The translations under genes and the position numbers were made by a program. The notes below the pieces were generated by a model that worked only from the letters and a program-made list of their open reading frames with translations, was not told where the DNA came from and did no database searches. A stretch of 64,000 bases of DNA, from the NCBI GenBank assembly GCA_020634755.1, contig JACKBC010000009.1, positions 127,190 through 191,189 on the forward strand, in the 5' to 3' direction. This stretch comes from Caldilineaceae bacterium. GTDB lineage: Bacteria; Chloroflexota; Anaerolineae; Caldilineales; Caldilineaceae. Positions within the stretch are counted from its first letter, which is position 1. Every line of letters begins with the position of its first letter. Of the stretch, positions 17,201-24,799 are shown piece after piece.

Positions 17201-17698
17201 CAGGAGCCGGCAAAACAGACCGAGCGCAAAGAGCAATTGCGCCTGCGCGCGCTGCCGTTTGATGCCAACGTGGCGGCCTTTCTCGAATCGGCAGCGCTGC
17301 AAACCGAGGCCGATGCCTTGGAGCCCAACGCTGACCGCGTCACGCTGATGACGCTACACGCGGCCAAGGGGCTGGAGTTTCCGGTGGTCTTTATGGTGGG
17401 TTGTGAAGAAGGGCTGATGCCCTTTCATCGCTACAGTAAAGACGGTCATATTGAGGAGACCGACATTGAGGAAGAGCGACGGCTTTTTTACGTGGGCATG
17501 ACGCGCGCCCAGCAAAAGCTGGTGTTAACGCAGGCGCAGCGCCGCTTTTTCTTTGGCCAGCCCATGCAAAACATGTCATCGCGCTATGTGCAGGATATTG
17601 AAGCCGCACTCATTGACATTCAGGCCCAGGCCGAGTTCAAAAGAGCCGCGCCTAAAGCGGATTTGCAGTTGAAACTGAACTTGGATTTTGCGCCATAA
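14213..17698 (+). CDS. Endonuclease Q-UvrD family helicase fusion
   Basis: 1161 residues from the chosen ATG. The N-terminal 420 residues resemble endonuclease Q: PHP metal motifs (ADLHIHSHFSRATSKNLDIE, LLATGDIAHPGW, SNSDAHSP) and a zinc ribbon CNIC...CAVC (about 279-300). EndoQ nicks DNA 5' of deaminated bases. From about residue 485 comes a complete UvrD/Rep helicase: Walker A GPGTGKT (about 510-516), TFTNKAAAEM, VDEYQD (near 697), GDPDQAIYSFRGAD, QNYRST, TLHAAKGLEFPVVF and YVGMTRAQ. All helicase motifs are intact. The fusion couples a lesion nick with unwinding. An upstream ATG at 14048 would add 55 residues with no family resemblance, partly made of the F5 repeat, so I start at MKLVADLHIH, although no clear ribosome site is seen. 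Confidence 0.88.
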   Translation: MKLVADLHIHSHFSRATSKNLDIEHLAQWAQFKGVQLLATGDIAHPGWLREIEERLEPAEAGLFRLKPDVEAAVARDVPPACRGAVRFMLGGEISNIYKKHDQVRKVHNLIFAPSLEAVERIQAALEKIGNIRSDGRPILGLPSRDLLEIILEVDPRCYLIPAHIWTPWFSLLGSKSGYDSVADCFEDLAPHIIAVETGLSSDPPMNWRVSMLDRYTLVSNSDAHSPPKLAREATLFDTELSYDAIFDALKSGDPQRFQGTIEFFPEEGKYHYDGHRKCNICWHPQTTLMHDGLCAVCGKPVTVGVYHRVETLADRPEGEKPTRTHPFHSLIPLPEVLSELHGVGVNSKRVQQQYHQLLHKLGPELDILMHLPLEQIERAGGAQLARGIQHMRSGHVLAQSGYDGEYGVIRVLDERLSQDAPPQLALFQDLMTDLDAKQADEIRAEKPAPSGVAAVPPKQMNGNANDGDDIHKSVSSVTESVDQAASNGLNPQQRAAVTCVDRPLLIVAGPGTGKTRTLTHRIAHLIEQHNVAPENILAITFTNKAAAEMRSRVSALLDARRAGAVTIKTFHALGAQLLHEFGEQVGLSAPFTILDEEEQRLLLKRRHPDLSERALREALEQISTAKNQLLTPELWAQSAEAANEPQFVEIYGSYEEALRQNRALDFDDLLLQTVRMLEEAPPCLAAVRRRYRWISVDEYQDVNLAQYRLLRLLTGADADVDAANLCVIGDPDQAIYSFRGADRSYFLRFAADFPHAHTLRLEQNYRSTQLILNASTQVIAQASERTASPIWSDFLEQTKVDIHTAPTDKAEAEYVVHQIEQMVGGTSYFSIDSGRVDDRHSQKRTFGDFAVLYRLGAQSHLLTEAFDRSGIPYQCFSQTSLYDHKDIRTLVAFLAVLHNAHSLLHWERVLNAGRVTIAFDLVEALVLAADEQTGALVELLKAPPRNIRVAPAQRTWLHTVGEFLTTLQAAPADSTVADRLARVDQFVQAQHSASTQEPAKQTERKEQLRLRALPFDANVAAFLESAALQTEADALEPNADRVTLMTLHAAKGLEFPVVFMVGCEEGLMPFHRYSKDGHIEETDIEEERRLFYVGMTRAQQKLVLTQAQRRFFFGQPMQNMSSRYVQDIEAALIDIQAQAEFKRAAPKADLQLKLNLDFAP

Positions 17699-17701
17699 AA
17701 T

Positions 17702-17738
17702 AGAGACCGACATCTGCCAGATGCCGGTCTCTGTTTTA
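17702..17738. terminator. Terminator between convergent helicase and sulfatase genes
   Basis: AGAGACCG and CATCTG (from 17702) pair with AGATG and CCGGTCTCT (to 17733), one base bulged, followed by GTTTT. It starts 4 bases after the helicase stop codon and could serve both strands. Confidence 0.75.
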
Positions 17739-17751
17739 TGGCGTTTGCTTC

Positions 17752-19305
17752 CTATGCAATGGCGCTTGGATCAAAATCTTCCAGCCGGTTCATCTCTGGC
17801 CGCAGATCCCAACGATAGCTGTCGACGGGATGCGTGTTGCGCGCCCAGGCCGCCAGCACCTTGTTTTCAGCGCGTTTCGCCGCCATGATCTGCGCAATTT
17901 CATTAGGATCCCAGCCGTCCAGCACGCGCGCGGTGAGCTGTTGGCGCACGGCTTGATGCGCGGGTGATTGAGCCAGATCGTGCAATTCATCGGGGTCGTC
18001 GCTCAAGTTAAAAAGCTGGGGCTCATCACCGTGATAGTAGATGAGCTTCCACGCCGCGCCGTCTATATTCTGGCGCACCATGCGCTGGAAACAGGTGGGC
18101 GGTGTGTCGTCCTGGGGTTGGCGCTCGGCGGGGGAACCGCCTGGCGTGTATTGGTCGGCGCAATATTCGGAGAAGGCCACATCGGCCCAATCGGGGGTAG
18201 GGTGTCGGTCGCTCACCAGCCCCAAAAAGCTGTGGCCGTCGCTGTTGGGCAGCGCGGGCGCACCCAGCGCATCCAGCATGGTGGCCGTTACGTCCACAGC
18301 GCTAATGGGCTGGTCGCAGTGCTGGCCGGCGGCAATGGCTTCCGGCCAGTGCATAATCAGCGGCACGCGCACGGACTCTTCGTAGAAGACATGTTTCCAC
18401 CACAGACCATGTTCACCCACCATATCGCCGTGGTCGGATGTATAGACGATCAGCGTGTTTTCGGCTAGCCCGTTGGCGTGCAGCGCATCCAGGATTTGGC
18501 CAATCATGGCGTCAAACGCCTCGACCATGCCCCAATAGGCCGCGCGGGCGCGCAGCACCATTTCATCCGGCGTCGGCTCTTCCAATGCTGTATAAGTGCG
18601 CCAAGCGCGCAGGTAGGGATGCTGCGTTTCGGCAAAAGAAAGATTCTTCTTAGGCAGCGTCATGCGTTCTCGATAGTAATCGTACTGGGCGCGGCGGGCG
18701 GCAAAGGGCGCGTGCGGCAACATAAAGCCCACCGTAATGCTAAAGGGATCGAGCTGGCCGTTGATGCGCTTCTGCACGCCTAGCTCGTTGAGCACGTTGA
18801 TCGTGGCCGCGGTCACCACTTCGTCATGCACCTGATAGCCGCTGAGCCCCGGCCCCGATTTGATCAGGCTCATGCGGTGCGGGCCGGATGTGCCGTCGAG
18901 AATGCCGCGATCTACACCGGGACCGCCGCCAATATAGTTAGGGCTGTGATCGCCCACCAACCGTTGCGCATAGCCATGCAGCTGGTCCGGCCCCACCGAG
19001 TGCATGCGGCCAATGAGTGTGGGCTCATAGCCGGCCGCCCCCATGGCATGGGCATGCGTGGGAATGGCCGAGTCGAGAATGTGGTTGTTGGTCCAGACGC
19101 GATTGTGGTGCGGATGGCGCGCCGTCAGCATGGACATGCGCGACGGCACGCAAATGGGCGAAGCGCAGTAGACTTGGTCAAAGCGCGCACCACCCGCGGC
19201 CAGGCGATCCAGATTGGGTGTGCGCACCAGCGGGTCACCATAGCAACCGGTGACAAAGGGCGTGTGTTGGTCCGTGTGGATGTAGAGAAGGTTTGGGCGG
19301 TTCAT
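17752..19305 (-). CDS. Sulfatase (arylsulfatase/choline-sulfatase-like)
   Basis: 517 residues. The sulfatase signature CVPSR begins at Cys52, which would be converted to formylglycine by a maturase (none is encoded here). Metal ligands are visible in HTDQH (Asp12) and YTSDHGDMVGEHG (near 295). There is no signal peptide, so it should be cytoplasmic and may act on imported small sulfate esters or phosphonate-like substrates; the exact substrate cannot be read. Its ATG lies 7 bases after the stop codon of the PIN toxin gene without its own ribosome site, which suggests translation coupled to the toxin-antitoxin genes or a recent junction. Confidence 0.88.
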   Translation of the reverse strand: MNRPNLLYIHTDQHTPFVTGCYGDPLVRTPNLDRLAAGGARFDQVYCASPICVPSRMSMLTARHPHHNRVWTNNHILDSAIPTHAHAMGAAGYEPTLIGRMHSVGPDQLHGYAQRLVGDHSPNYIGGGPGVDRGILDGTSGPHRMSLIKSGPGLSGYQVHDEVVTAATINVLNELGVQKRINGQLDPFSITVGFMLPHAPFAARRAQYDYYRERMTLPKKNLSFAETQHPYLRAWRTYTALEEPTPDEMVLRARAAYWGMVEAFDAMIGQILDALHANGLAENTLIVYTSDHGDMVGEHGLWWKHVFYEESVRVPLIMHWPEAIAAGQHCDQPISAVDVTATMLDALGAPALPNSDGHSFLGLVSDRHPTPDWADVAFSEYCADQYTPGGSPAERQPQDDTPPTCFQRMVRQNIDGAAWKLIYYHGDEPQLFNLSDDPDELHDLAQSPAHQAVRQQLTARVLDGWDPNEIAQIMAAKRAENKVLAAWARNTHPVDSYRWDLRPEMNRLEDFDPSAIA

Positions 19306-19312
19306 AATTGTT

Positions 19313-19738
19313 TCAGTGTAAAATGTGTTGGAATTCGGATGGGGAAATGATCTTTAGCGTGTCGACCTGTTGAAGTACGAGAAGGTCTTTATCACCTGTA
19401 ACCAGATAATCTGCTTGCCCTACAACGGCATATGCTAGCAGATAATCATCTTTGGGATCTCGGCATATACGCGGAATCGGTTCTTCAATCCGCGGAATTT
19501 CCTCACTAATGCTCTTGATAGTGCTTACCAATGCGGCCAATTGCTGTTCGTTAATTCTGCTTTGTAAATATGTCTTGCGCTGTATTACGTCGACGATTTC
19601 TTCAATCAGATCTTGCGGCATCAACAGCGTAAAACGACCTTTGGCAAGTGCTTCGAAAAAGGCAGATATAAATCCATATGTATCACTGGGCTTGAGAAGA
19701 TAGCTTATGAAAAGATTTGTATCTGCTAATACACGCAT
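19313..19738 (-). CDS. PIN-domain toxin (COG1569-like)
   Basis: 141 residues. The acidic PIN site is visible as LADTNLFISYLL (Asp6), CRDPKDDYLLAYA (near Asp93-Asp97) and VTGDKDLL (near 114-116), the pattern of PIN ribonucleases of toxin-antitoxin modules. It would cleave RNA, using divalent metal, when free of its partner. The start codon overlaps the antitoxin stop codon (TAATG), typical of translational coupling. AT-richness is higher than in the flanking metabolic genes, which fits a mobile module. Confidence 0.85.
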   Translation of the reverse strand: MRVLADTNLFISYLLKPSDTYGFISAFFEALAKGRFTLLMPQDLIEEIVDVIQRKTYLQSRINEQQLAALVSTIKSISEEIPRIEEPIPRICRDPKDDYLLAYAVVGQADYLVTGDKDLLVLQQVDTLKIISPSEFQHILH

Positions 19739-20073
19739 TACGGATTTTCTTTACCAAATCGTATTTTGCCTTTGCGTGCTAAACTCGCAACAGCTTCTTT
19801 GCTAATTTCGTCGGCCAATTCATCAACATTAGTCTCATTTAGCTCTGATGTGCGCTTACTAATTTCGCCGGAAAGGGCCTGCAATTTCGCAATTGCTTCT
19901 CGTCGCTGCTTCTGCTGTAAAATTTCCTGCAATATATCAAAATCAGCATAGGGAATGAGTACCGCCTCAGCTTTGCCGCGTACTTCAATAATCACATAAT
20001 CCTTATTCTCTTTGGACCAATTGACAAACGAGCTTAATTGCTCGCGCGCTTGACTGACTGATACAGTACGCAT
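19738..20073 (-). CDS. Phd/YefM-family antitoxin
   Basis: 111 residues. The N-terminus MRTVSVSQAREQLSSFVNW and the following VIIEVRGKAEAVLIPYADF are the DNA-binding fold of Phd/YefM antitoxins. The C-terminal 50 residues are charged and helical (SELNETNVDELADEISKEAV) and would wrap the toxin. Such antitoxins neutralise the PIN partner and repress their own promoter. It overlaps the toxin gene by one base. The start ATG at 20073 has no strong ribosome site. Confidence 0.85.
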   Translation of the reverse strand: MRTVSVSQAREQLSSFVNWSKENKDYVIIEVRGKAEAVLIPYADFDILQEILQQKQRREAIAKLQALSGEISKRTSELNETNVDELADEISKEAVASLARKGKIRFGKENP

Positions 20074-20228
20074 GGTGCATGTCCTAACTGCCGTTCAGGC
20101 TAATCCAGAAGAATGATTATCCAAAATACAACAGATTGTGGGAAAACCATTAATCAGCGTCACATATAGCGTAATAGTACGCCATCTACTTGTACAGGAT
20201 AACACGTTGCGGCAAAGCTGACAACCAA

Positions 20229-21251
20229 CTAAAACTCTAACATCGCCTTCACCACCCCAAACTCGGGATTCGTCCAATTTGCAAACTCACCAATCAACTC
20301 TTGGGGTGTGGCGCGGTGCGTAATCCACGGATTGAGGTTAATTTTACCCGCTTCCAGCGCGCCAATCACGTTTTGAAAATCGACATTGGTGGCGTTGCGG
20401 CTGCTCATGAGGGTCATCTCGCGGCGGTGGAATTCGGGGTCGTAGAAGGTGACATCATCCTGCACCAGCCCCACAAAGACCAGTTTACCGCCCTGCTCCA
20501 CATAGCCAAAGGCGCTGTTCATGGAATTGACGTTGCCGGTAGCGTCAAAGACCAGCGTGGGCAGCTCACCACCCATCATGCGCCGCAACTCGCCCACCGG
20601 GTCTATGCGCGGGTCCACAAATTGTTCAACGCCAATTTGCTCCTGGCAAAACTGTTTGCGCTTATCGCTAAGCTCCATAACCGTTACGTCGGCGCCGGCC
20701 AGCCGCGCAAATTGAATGGCGCCCAGCCCAATGGGACCGGCGCCAATGACCAGCACCTGTTCACCCGCTTCGGGCTGGCCGCGGCGCACGGCGTGGGCGC
20801 CAATGCAGAGCATCTCCACCACGGCCAGCTGGTCGGCGCTGAGCCCATTGGCTTTGTGCAACAAATTCACCGGCAGCGTAATGTATTCGCGCATGCCCCC
20901 GTCGGTATGCACGCCCAGCGTTTGCAGCGAGCTGCAGCAGTTGGTCTTGCCGCGGCGGCAGGCGCTGCATTGGCCGCAGTGCAGATAAGGCTGCACCGCG
21001 CACAGATCGCCAATGGTCAACTCGGCGTTTTCGGTACCCGCACCCAACGCCACAATTTCCACGCCCAGCTCATGGCCCAAAATGCGCGGATAGGAGAAGA
21101 AGGGTTGGCGGCCGCGAAATGCGTGCAGATCCGTACCGCAGATGCCCACGCGGCGCACGCGCAGCAGCGCCTCACCCGCCGCCGGTTGGGTCGGCGCGTC
21201 GGTTTCAGTCAGACGAAAAGAGCCCGGTTGATCGAGAATAATGGTTTGCAT
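20229..21251 (-). CDS. Zinc-dependent alcohol (sugar or polyol) dehydrogenase
   Basis: 340 residues, MDR superfamily. The catalytic zinc ligands Cys38 (GICGTDLHAF) and His60-Glu61 (GHE), and the structural zinc cysteines 92, 95, 98 and 106 (CGQCSACRRGKTNCC), are all present, with the NAD-binding GAGPIGLGAIQFA near 170. This is the threonine/sorbitol/galactitol-phosphate dehydrogenase branch. It would oxidise a secondary alcohol with NAD(P). It stands alone, though the sugar-oxidation genes a few kilobases away make a polyol or sugar substrate plausible. Confidence 0.85.
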   Translation of the reverse strand: MQTIILDQPGSFRLTETDAPTQPAAGEALLRVRRVGICGTDLHAFRGRQPFFSYPRILGHELGVEIVALGAGTENAELTIGDLCAVQPYLHCGQCSACRRGKTNCCSSLQTLGVHTDGGMREYITLPVNLLHKANGLSADQLAVVEMLCIGAHAVRRGQPEAGEQVLVIGAGPIGLGAIQFARLAGADVTVMELSDKRKQFCQEQIGVEQFVDPRIDPVGELRRMMGGELPTLVFDATGNVNSMNSAFGYVEQGGKLVFVGLVQDDVTFYDPEFHRREMTLMSSRNATNVDFQNVIGALEAGKINLNPWITHRATPQELIGEFANWTNPEFGVVKAMLEF

Positions 21252-21283
21252 ATGTTTTGTCTTTCTATGCGATGCAATAAATT

Positions 21284-21367
21284 ATCGGTAGACCGCCAAC
21301 GCAAGAGATAGAGTCGGATTCAATAAACCAGACCGATGCCTATCTCGCCAACACCGTTGCGGTGTAC
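21284..21367 (-). mobile_element. F5 element, copy P2 (reversed)
   Basis: Read on the minus strand it runs GTACACCGCAACGGTGTTGG to CGGTCTACCGAT, with the core TTATTGAATCCGAC. It matches P1 at 35975-36058 along most of its length, and the two halves of P3 near 14 kb. Confidence 0.7.
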
Positions 21368-21464
21368 TGATGATAGCGTTTTTGCGTAGTCGGAGCATTG
21401 TGTTACCATTTTAATTGGCGTAGAGCAGATATCCTCAATGAGGTTCGTGTTTGGAGTTCGAATC

Positions 21465-21800
21465 ATGCAATCTTTAGAAACACTTCTCACTGATTCACAT
21501 ACTATCTCCTCTGTAATTGATGAAGTCATCGCGCGTCGGGCGGCCAATGGTTATCTAAGTCATCATGTTGGCATTCCATTTGGCGCTATCGAGGGGATTT
21601 TTGTGCCTTTAGCGCGTCCCATATGGCAGTTTGCCATTCAGTTCAACCTTCCTCGCTTGGGTCGGCTTGGGATTATGGGGACAATCGACGTGGATGCCGA
21701 AACCGGCAAACCGATACCCTTAGCCACCGAAGTCATCTGCAAGATTCAGGATCGCGCTGATGTTATTGTCCAATTTTACACACAGACGGCAACAGCGTGA
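21465..21800 (+). CDS. Protein of unknown function paired with a C39-like protease
   Basis: 111 residues from the ATG at 21465, which has a GGAG ribosome site; an upstream in-frame ATG would add nine residues. The sequence (SLETLLTDSHTISSVIDEV, HHVGIPFGAIEGIFVPLARP, TGKPIPLATEVICKIQDRAD) has no motif I recognise. Its last 41 bases overlap the start of the C39-like gene in another frame, so the two products are probably made together. The high AT content and pairing recall small accessory modules; a toxin-antitoxin or substrate-protease relation is possible but unproven. Confidence 0.55.
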   Translation: MQSLETLLTDSHTISSVIDEVIARRAANGYLSHHVGIPFGAIEGIFVPLARPIWQFAIQFNLPRLGRLGIMGTIDVDAETGKPIPLATEVICKIQDRADVIVQFYTQTATA

Positions 21801-22245
21801 ATCGGACTGCTTAGTTGCCTGCGCCGCCATGATTACGGCCTATTTAGGGATACAGGCAGATTATGACAAACTTGCTAAAATAGTGCGCTCCCGATGGTTT
21901 GGAACCCCCTTTGGCCATATACGCTATCTAGATTCACTCGGACTATCGGTTGTACATGGCTACCACGGTGATATTGATCTGTTTGCACGTAATATTGAGA
22001 TCGGTCTGCCTGTTCTGGTTAATGTGCAAACTATTGGCTGGCCCCATTGGCAAGGCGAAGTCACCTACCACGCTGTGGTTGTCATCGGGTTCGATCAGAC
22101 CGGTGAAGTGATTTATATTCATGACCCCTTTTTCACAGAAGCGCCCATTGAACTGAATCTGACCCAGTTTATGATCGGTTGGCAGGAACAAAATCGACAG
22201 TACGCTGTGGTTGCGCTTACCCCTCCCTTTGAACAAAACCATTAA
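21760..22245 (+). CDS. Papain-like C39-family cysteine peptidase domain protein
   Basis: 161 residues forming a single domain. The segment QRESDCLVACAAMITAYLG carries the catalytic-type Cys with the glutamine-rich stretch before it, YHAVVVIGFD carries the His, and IYIHDPFF the Asp, in the order of C39 (bacteriocin-processing) and AvrRpt2-like peptidases. There is no signal peptide or transporter domain, so it acts in the cytoplasm or is a non-catalytic relative. The start codon lies inside the preceding gene (41-base overlap). Confidence 0.75.
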   Translation: MLLSNFTHRRQQRESDCLVACAAMITAYLGIQADYDKLAKIVRSRWFGTPFGHIRYLDSLGLSVVHGYHGDIDLFARNIEIGLPVLVNVQTIGWPHWQGEVTYHAVVVIGFDQTGEVIYIHDPFFTEAPIELNLTQFMIGWQEQNRQYAVVALTPPFEQNH

Positions 22246-22369
22246 CAGATGACGAGATAGTAGCACGAAATTGGTGTCGTTTCTGCATTCGGCTCTTTGC
22301 GCCGCTGCATCAGCAACACCTGGCCATCCCGCACACAGTGGACCTGAGTGGCCAACATGGTTAGTTGGC

Positions 22370-23011
22370 TCATGCGGGCCGCCGCAAGATCATCGACTGG
22401 AAGTGATAATTGGCCGGGCTGCCGTCGGCGTTCTTTTGCATGGGGATGACATCGAAACTGACAAGTTCAAATTGGGCCGATACAATCTCTTGCACCCCTT
22501 CATGCGTATAGAGGGCAAAGAAACGTTTGGGCTCATGGTCATCATTGGTACGGATGCCTTCAAAGTTACTGCCGCCGTAAACGCCCATGTAAAAGAGTCC
22601 ACCCGGCCGCAGCAGACGCCGAATCTCGGTCAGCACTGCGGGCAGTTCCGCTTTGGGCGCGTGCAGCAAACAGTTGAGCGCAAAGACGGCGTCAAATGAG
22701 GCGTCGGGGAAATCCAGATGCAAAAAGTCCATGACGTGCGCAGTCAGCCCTTTTTGTTGGCACAGCCGCACCATCTCTGGCGACAGATCGGTGCAGACCA
22801 CATCCAACTCCTGCTCCTTGAAAAAGAGGCCGAACTTGCCTGGCCCGGCGCCAATTTCCAGCAGCGTCTGCCTGCCTTCGCGGCGCAACATATCTGCAAA
22901 ACGCTGGCGCAGTTCGAGCTTCCACTCCTGTAAATCGCTCTCATCGCGCCGCCCGGCGCTCTGCTCATACGCCTGGCGTAAATCGGCTGTGACTTCGTCG
23001 TAGGTGGGCAT
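22370..23011 (-). CDS. Class I SAM-dependent methyltransferase
   Basis: 213 residues from the ATG with an AGGA ribosome site 9 bases upstream (a TTG seven codons earlier is possible). The SAM-binding motif EIGAGPGKFG, the acidic CTDLSPEMV, and FDAVFALNCLLHAPK are typical of the Methyltransf_11/25 group. Target unknown; these commonly modify small molecules. It is isolated between the C39 pair and a dispersed repeat. Confidence 0.85.
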   Translation of the reverse strand: MPTYDEVTADLRQAYEQSAGRRDESDLQEWKLELRQRFADMLRREGRQTLLEIGAGPGKFGLFFKEQELDVVCTDLSPEMVRLCQQKGLTAHVMDFLHLDFPDASFDAVFALNCLLHAPKAELPAVLTEIRRLLRPGGLFYMGVYGGSNFEGIRTNDDHEPKRFFALYTHEGVQEIVSAQFELVSFDVIPMQKNADGSPANYHFQSMILRRPA

Positions 23012-23092
23012 GCGGGTGATTCCTGTTGCCAAGATGCTGGATGACTAATCAGGTTTTTCAGGCGTACAAGCCTGATGGGTGGCGCAATTGGT

Positions 23093-23226
23093 GTCTAAAC
23101 TATGATTTGAATGATTAAGGGATGGGCTATGATTTTTCGTACAGATGGCAGAGAAAAGGCTATGAAAACGAACATCCTCCGAACAGAATCATAGCCCTCA
23201 TTAAATCAAAAAATCATAGTCCAGAC
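23093..23226. repeat. CTATGATTT inverted repeat element
   Basis: CTATGATTTGAATGATTAAG (from 23099) and GGGCTATGATTTTT on the left face AATCATAGCCCTCATTAAAT and AATCATAG (23188-23219) on the right, forming an imperfect long inverted repeat. The outer GTCTAAAC/GGTCTGGAC edges match as well. I recall similar sequences dispersed in many environmental genomes. Confidence 0.6.
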
Positions 23227-23228
23227 CC

Positions 23229-24002
23229 TCAATCATGCCACGACGGCTTCTGCCATCCCTGGAAAAATGGGATAATATGATCGCGCGCCGGATGGCGCAC
23301 CTGTTCCAGCATCTCTATGACCGCGCTGCGATTATACGCTGCGCGGCGATGCGTCAATTTGTGGCCTGCCTCATCGGCCTCCAACAAAACATAGCTGGCG
23401 CGCCAATCTTCCTGTACCGGGTTGCTCACGCTGCCCAAGTTGACCAGGTGAATGTCATTATGGACAAGCTGCATGGCCCAATGGGTGTGACCCACGCAAA
23501 CCAGATCGGCAGGGCAGCCATCGGTCAATGCATCGAGCTGTTCCGGTTTGAGGCCGGGCCGCAAGCCATGCCCATCGAAGTGGCCTGGCCTGGCGTGAAC
23601 GCCCAGCAGCCTTGCGCCGTCTGGCAGCGTCAACGCTAATTCCAGCGGCAGCTCGGCCAGCCAATCCAGCCAACCCGCCGCCGCCAGCGCCCCTTCAGTC
23701 CAGCCAAAGTTACGCGCGATTTGCAGCAGCCTCGGCATGAGCGAGGGCTCGGCTAGCACATCCTCTACCTGCGGCCAGGGACGCCTACCATCCAGCACGT
23801 AACGCTCGGTATTGCCGTAGGTGCAGCGCACATTGGGCAAAGCCGTCAGCCGTTCTAACACGCCAACCGGATCTGGCCCCATGGCCACTAGATCACCCAG
23901 CACCCAAATTTGATCCACGTTGCCCAACGCCTCAATATCCGCCAGCACCGCGTCCAGCGCCAACGTGTTGCCATGTATGTCGGAAAGAAGGACTATTCGC
24001 AT
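23229..24002 (-). CDS. Metallophosphoesterase (YfcE/diadenosine-tetraphosphatase-like)
   Basis: 257 residues from MRIVLLSDIHGN. The five metal-binding blocks are visible: SDIHGN, GDLVAMGPDP, YGNTE, GVHARPGHF and VGHTH. The fold and spacing fit small calcineurin-like phosphodiesterases that act on cyclic or nucleoside phosphate esters. There is no signal peptide. The RidA gene lies about 100 bases upstream on the same strand, separated by a short repeat-rich hairpin, so co-transcription is possible. Confidence 0.85.
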   Translation of the reverse strand: MRIVLLSDIHGNTLALDAVLADIEALGNVDQIWVLGDLVAMGPDPVGVLERLTALPNVRCTYGNTERYVLDGRRPWPQVEDVLAEPSLMPRLLQIARNFGWTEGALAAAGWLDWLAELPLELALTLPDGARLLGVHARPGHFDGHGLRPGLKPEQLDALTDGCPADLVCVGHTHWAMQLVHNDIHLVNLGSVSNPVQEDWRASYVLLEADEAGHKLTHRRAAYNRSAVIEMLEQVRHPARDHIIPFFQGWQKPSWHD

Positions 24003-24005
24003 AAG

Positions 24006-24098
24006 AAATCTCACAGTTGCAAAGTGGCAAGGTTGCAGAGTTGCAAGATGCGAGCACCGTTTCTACCTTGCCGCTCTGCGACTCTGCAACCTTGTAGG
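24006..24098. repeat. Low-complexity hairpin (GTTGCAAAGTGGCAAGG type)
   Basis: GTTGCAAAGTGGCAAGGTTG and GCAGAGTTGCAAG on one side are roughly complementary to CTTGCCGCTCTGCGACTCTG and CAACCTTG on the other. It belongs to a class of locus-specific short-word hairpins seen at several intergenic places here. Confidence 0.55.
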
Positions 24099-24506
24099 CT
24101 ATTCCTCAATCACCCCCACCGCCTCAATTTCCACCAGGAAATCCTTATTGGACAGCGACTTTACACCAATCCAGGTAGTGGCCGGCAGCTGGTCCTTGGG
24201 GAAAAATTCAAGCAGCGCTTGGGTCATAAAGCTATCGTCGGCTATAACATCATCCACAATGTAAATGCGCATGGAGACTACGTCGCTCAGCGCGCCGCCA
24301 GCAATGTGCATGGCGGTCTCAATGTTGCGCAGCGTTTGCCGCGTCTGCGCCAGCGGATCGTCCGGCCCCACCATCTGCTGCTGTGCATCCCAGCCTACTT
24401 GGCCAGAAAGATAGACCGTCTTGCCGCCGCGGCTGGTTACGATTTGCGAAAAGCCATATTGCTGGCTGTTGAATAACTCGGGGGGATTTAGGTATTCTTT
24501 GGGCAT
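24099..24506 (-). CDS. RidA/YjgF-family protein
   Basis: 135 residues from MPKEYLNPPELF. The family pattern GGKTVYLSGQVGWDAQ, QTRQTLRNIETAMHIAGG and ATTWIGVKSLSNKDFLVEIE is clear. RidA proteins hydrolyse reactive enamine/imine intermediates; members outside the archetype group have varied roles. An upstream in-frame ATG at 24584 would add 26 residues translated from the hairpin repeat, so I reject it. The active-site Arg of archetypal RidA is not evident at the end, so enzymatic activity is uncertain. Confidence 0.85.
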   Translation of the reverse strand: MPKEYLNPPELFNSQQYGFSQIVTSRGGKTVYLSGQVGWDAQQQMVGPDDPLAQTRQTLRNIETAMHIAGGALSDVVSMRIYIVDDVIADDSFMTQALLEFFPKDQLPATTWIGVKSLSNKDFLVEIEAVGVIEE

Positions 24507-24533
24507 GTTGCGTTTTTTCAGGAGGATGAAGGT

Positions 24534-24604
24534 GTGAGCGTGTGAAAGGGTGAGCGTATGAAAGGGTGATTTCGACAGGCTCATTCACCCTTTCACACGC
24601 TCAC
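24534..24604. repeat. Hairpin built of GTGAAAGGGTGA words
   Basis: The 20-base arm starting at 24534 (GTGAGCGTGTGAAAGGGTGA) is the exact reverse complement of 24585-24604. The loop contains a second GTATGAAAGGGTGA unit and TTCGACAGGCTCA, a short dispersed word found again near 58.9, 61.5 and 62.7 kb. Confidence 0.8.
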
Positions 24605-24799
24605 CAAGTCATCTTTCTCTCATTATACCCGCAACCATTGATAAAGCCGATTCTCCACCAAATTAGAATCTCCCTTCATTGACATTGTCTGCATCTATGG
24701 CTAAACTATCTCGTAAAGAATCTGAGCGATTAGGGCTGACCTCCCCCTACTTCCTAATCCCTACTTCCTAATCCCTTTTTCAGAAAGCGACCCGACCTA

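Noticed and set aside
20301..21311. Long plus-strand open frame of 336 codons
   Set aside because: It is the complement of the zinc alcohol dehydrogenase gene, which has all zinc ligands and a cofactor motif.
21410..21470. tRNA-like stretch (GGCGTAGAGCAG and GAGTTCGAATC)
   Set aside because: The T-arm and acceptor arms do not pair, the anticodon arm is only four base pairs with a three-base loop, and the region overlaps the ribosome site and start of a gene.
24507..24584. Longer start of the RidA gene
   Set aside because: The added residues are translated from a GTGAAAGGG hairpin.
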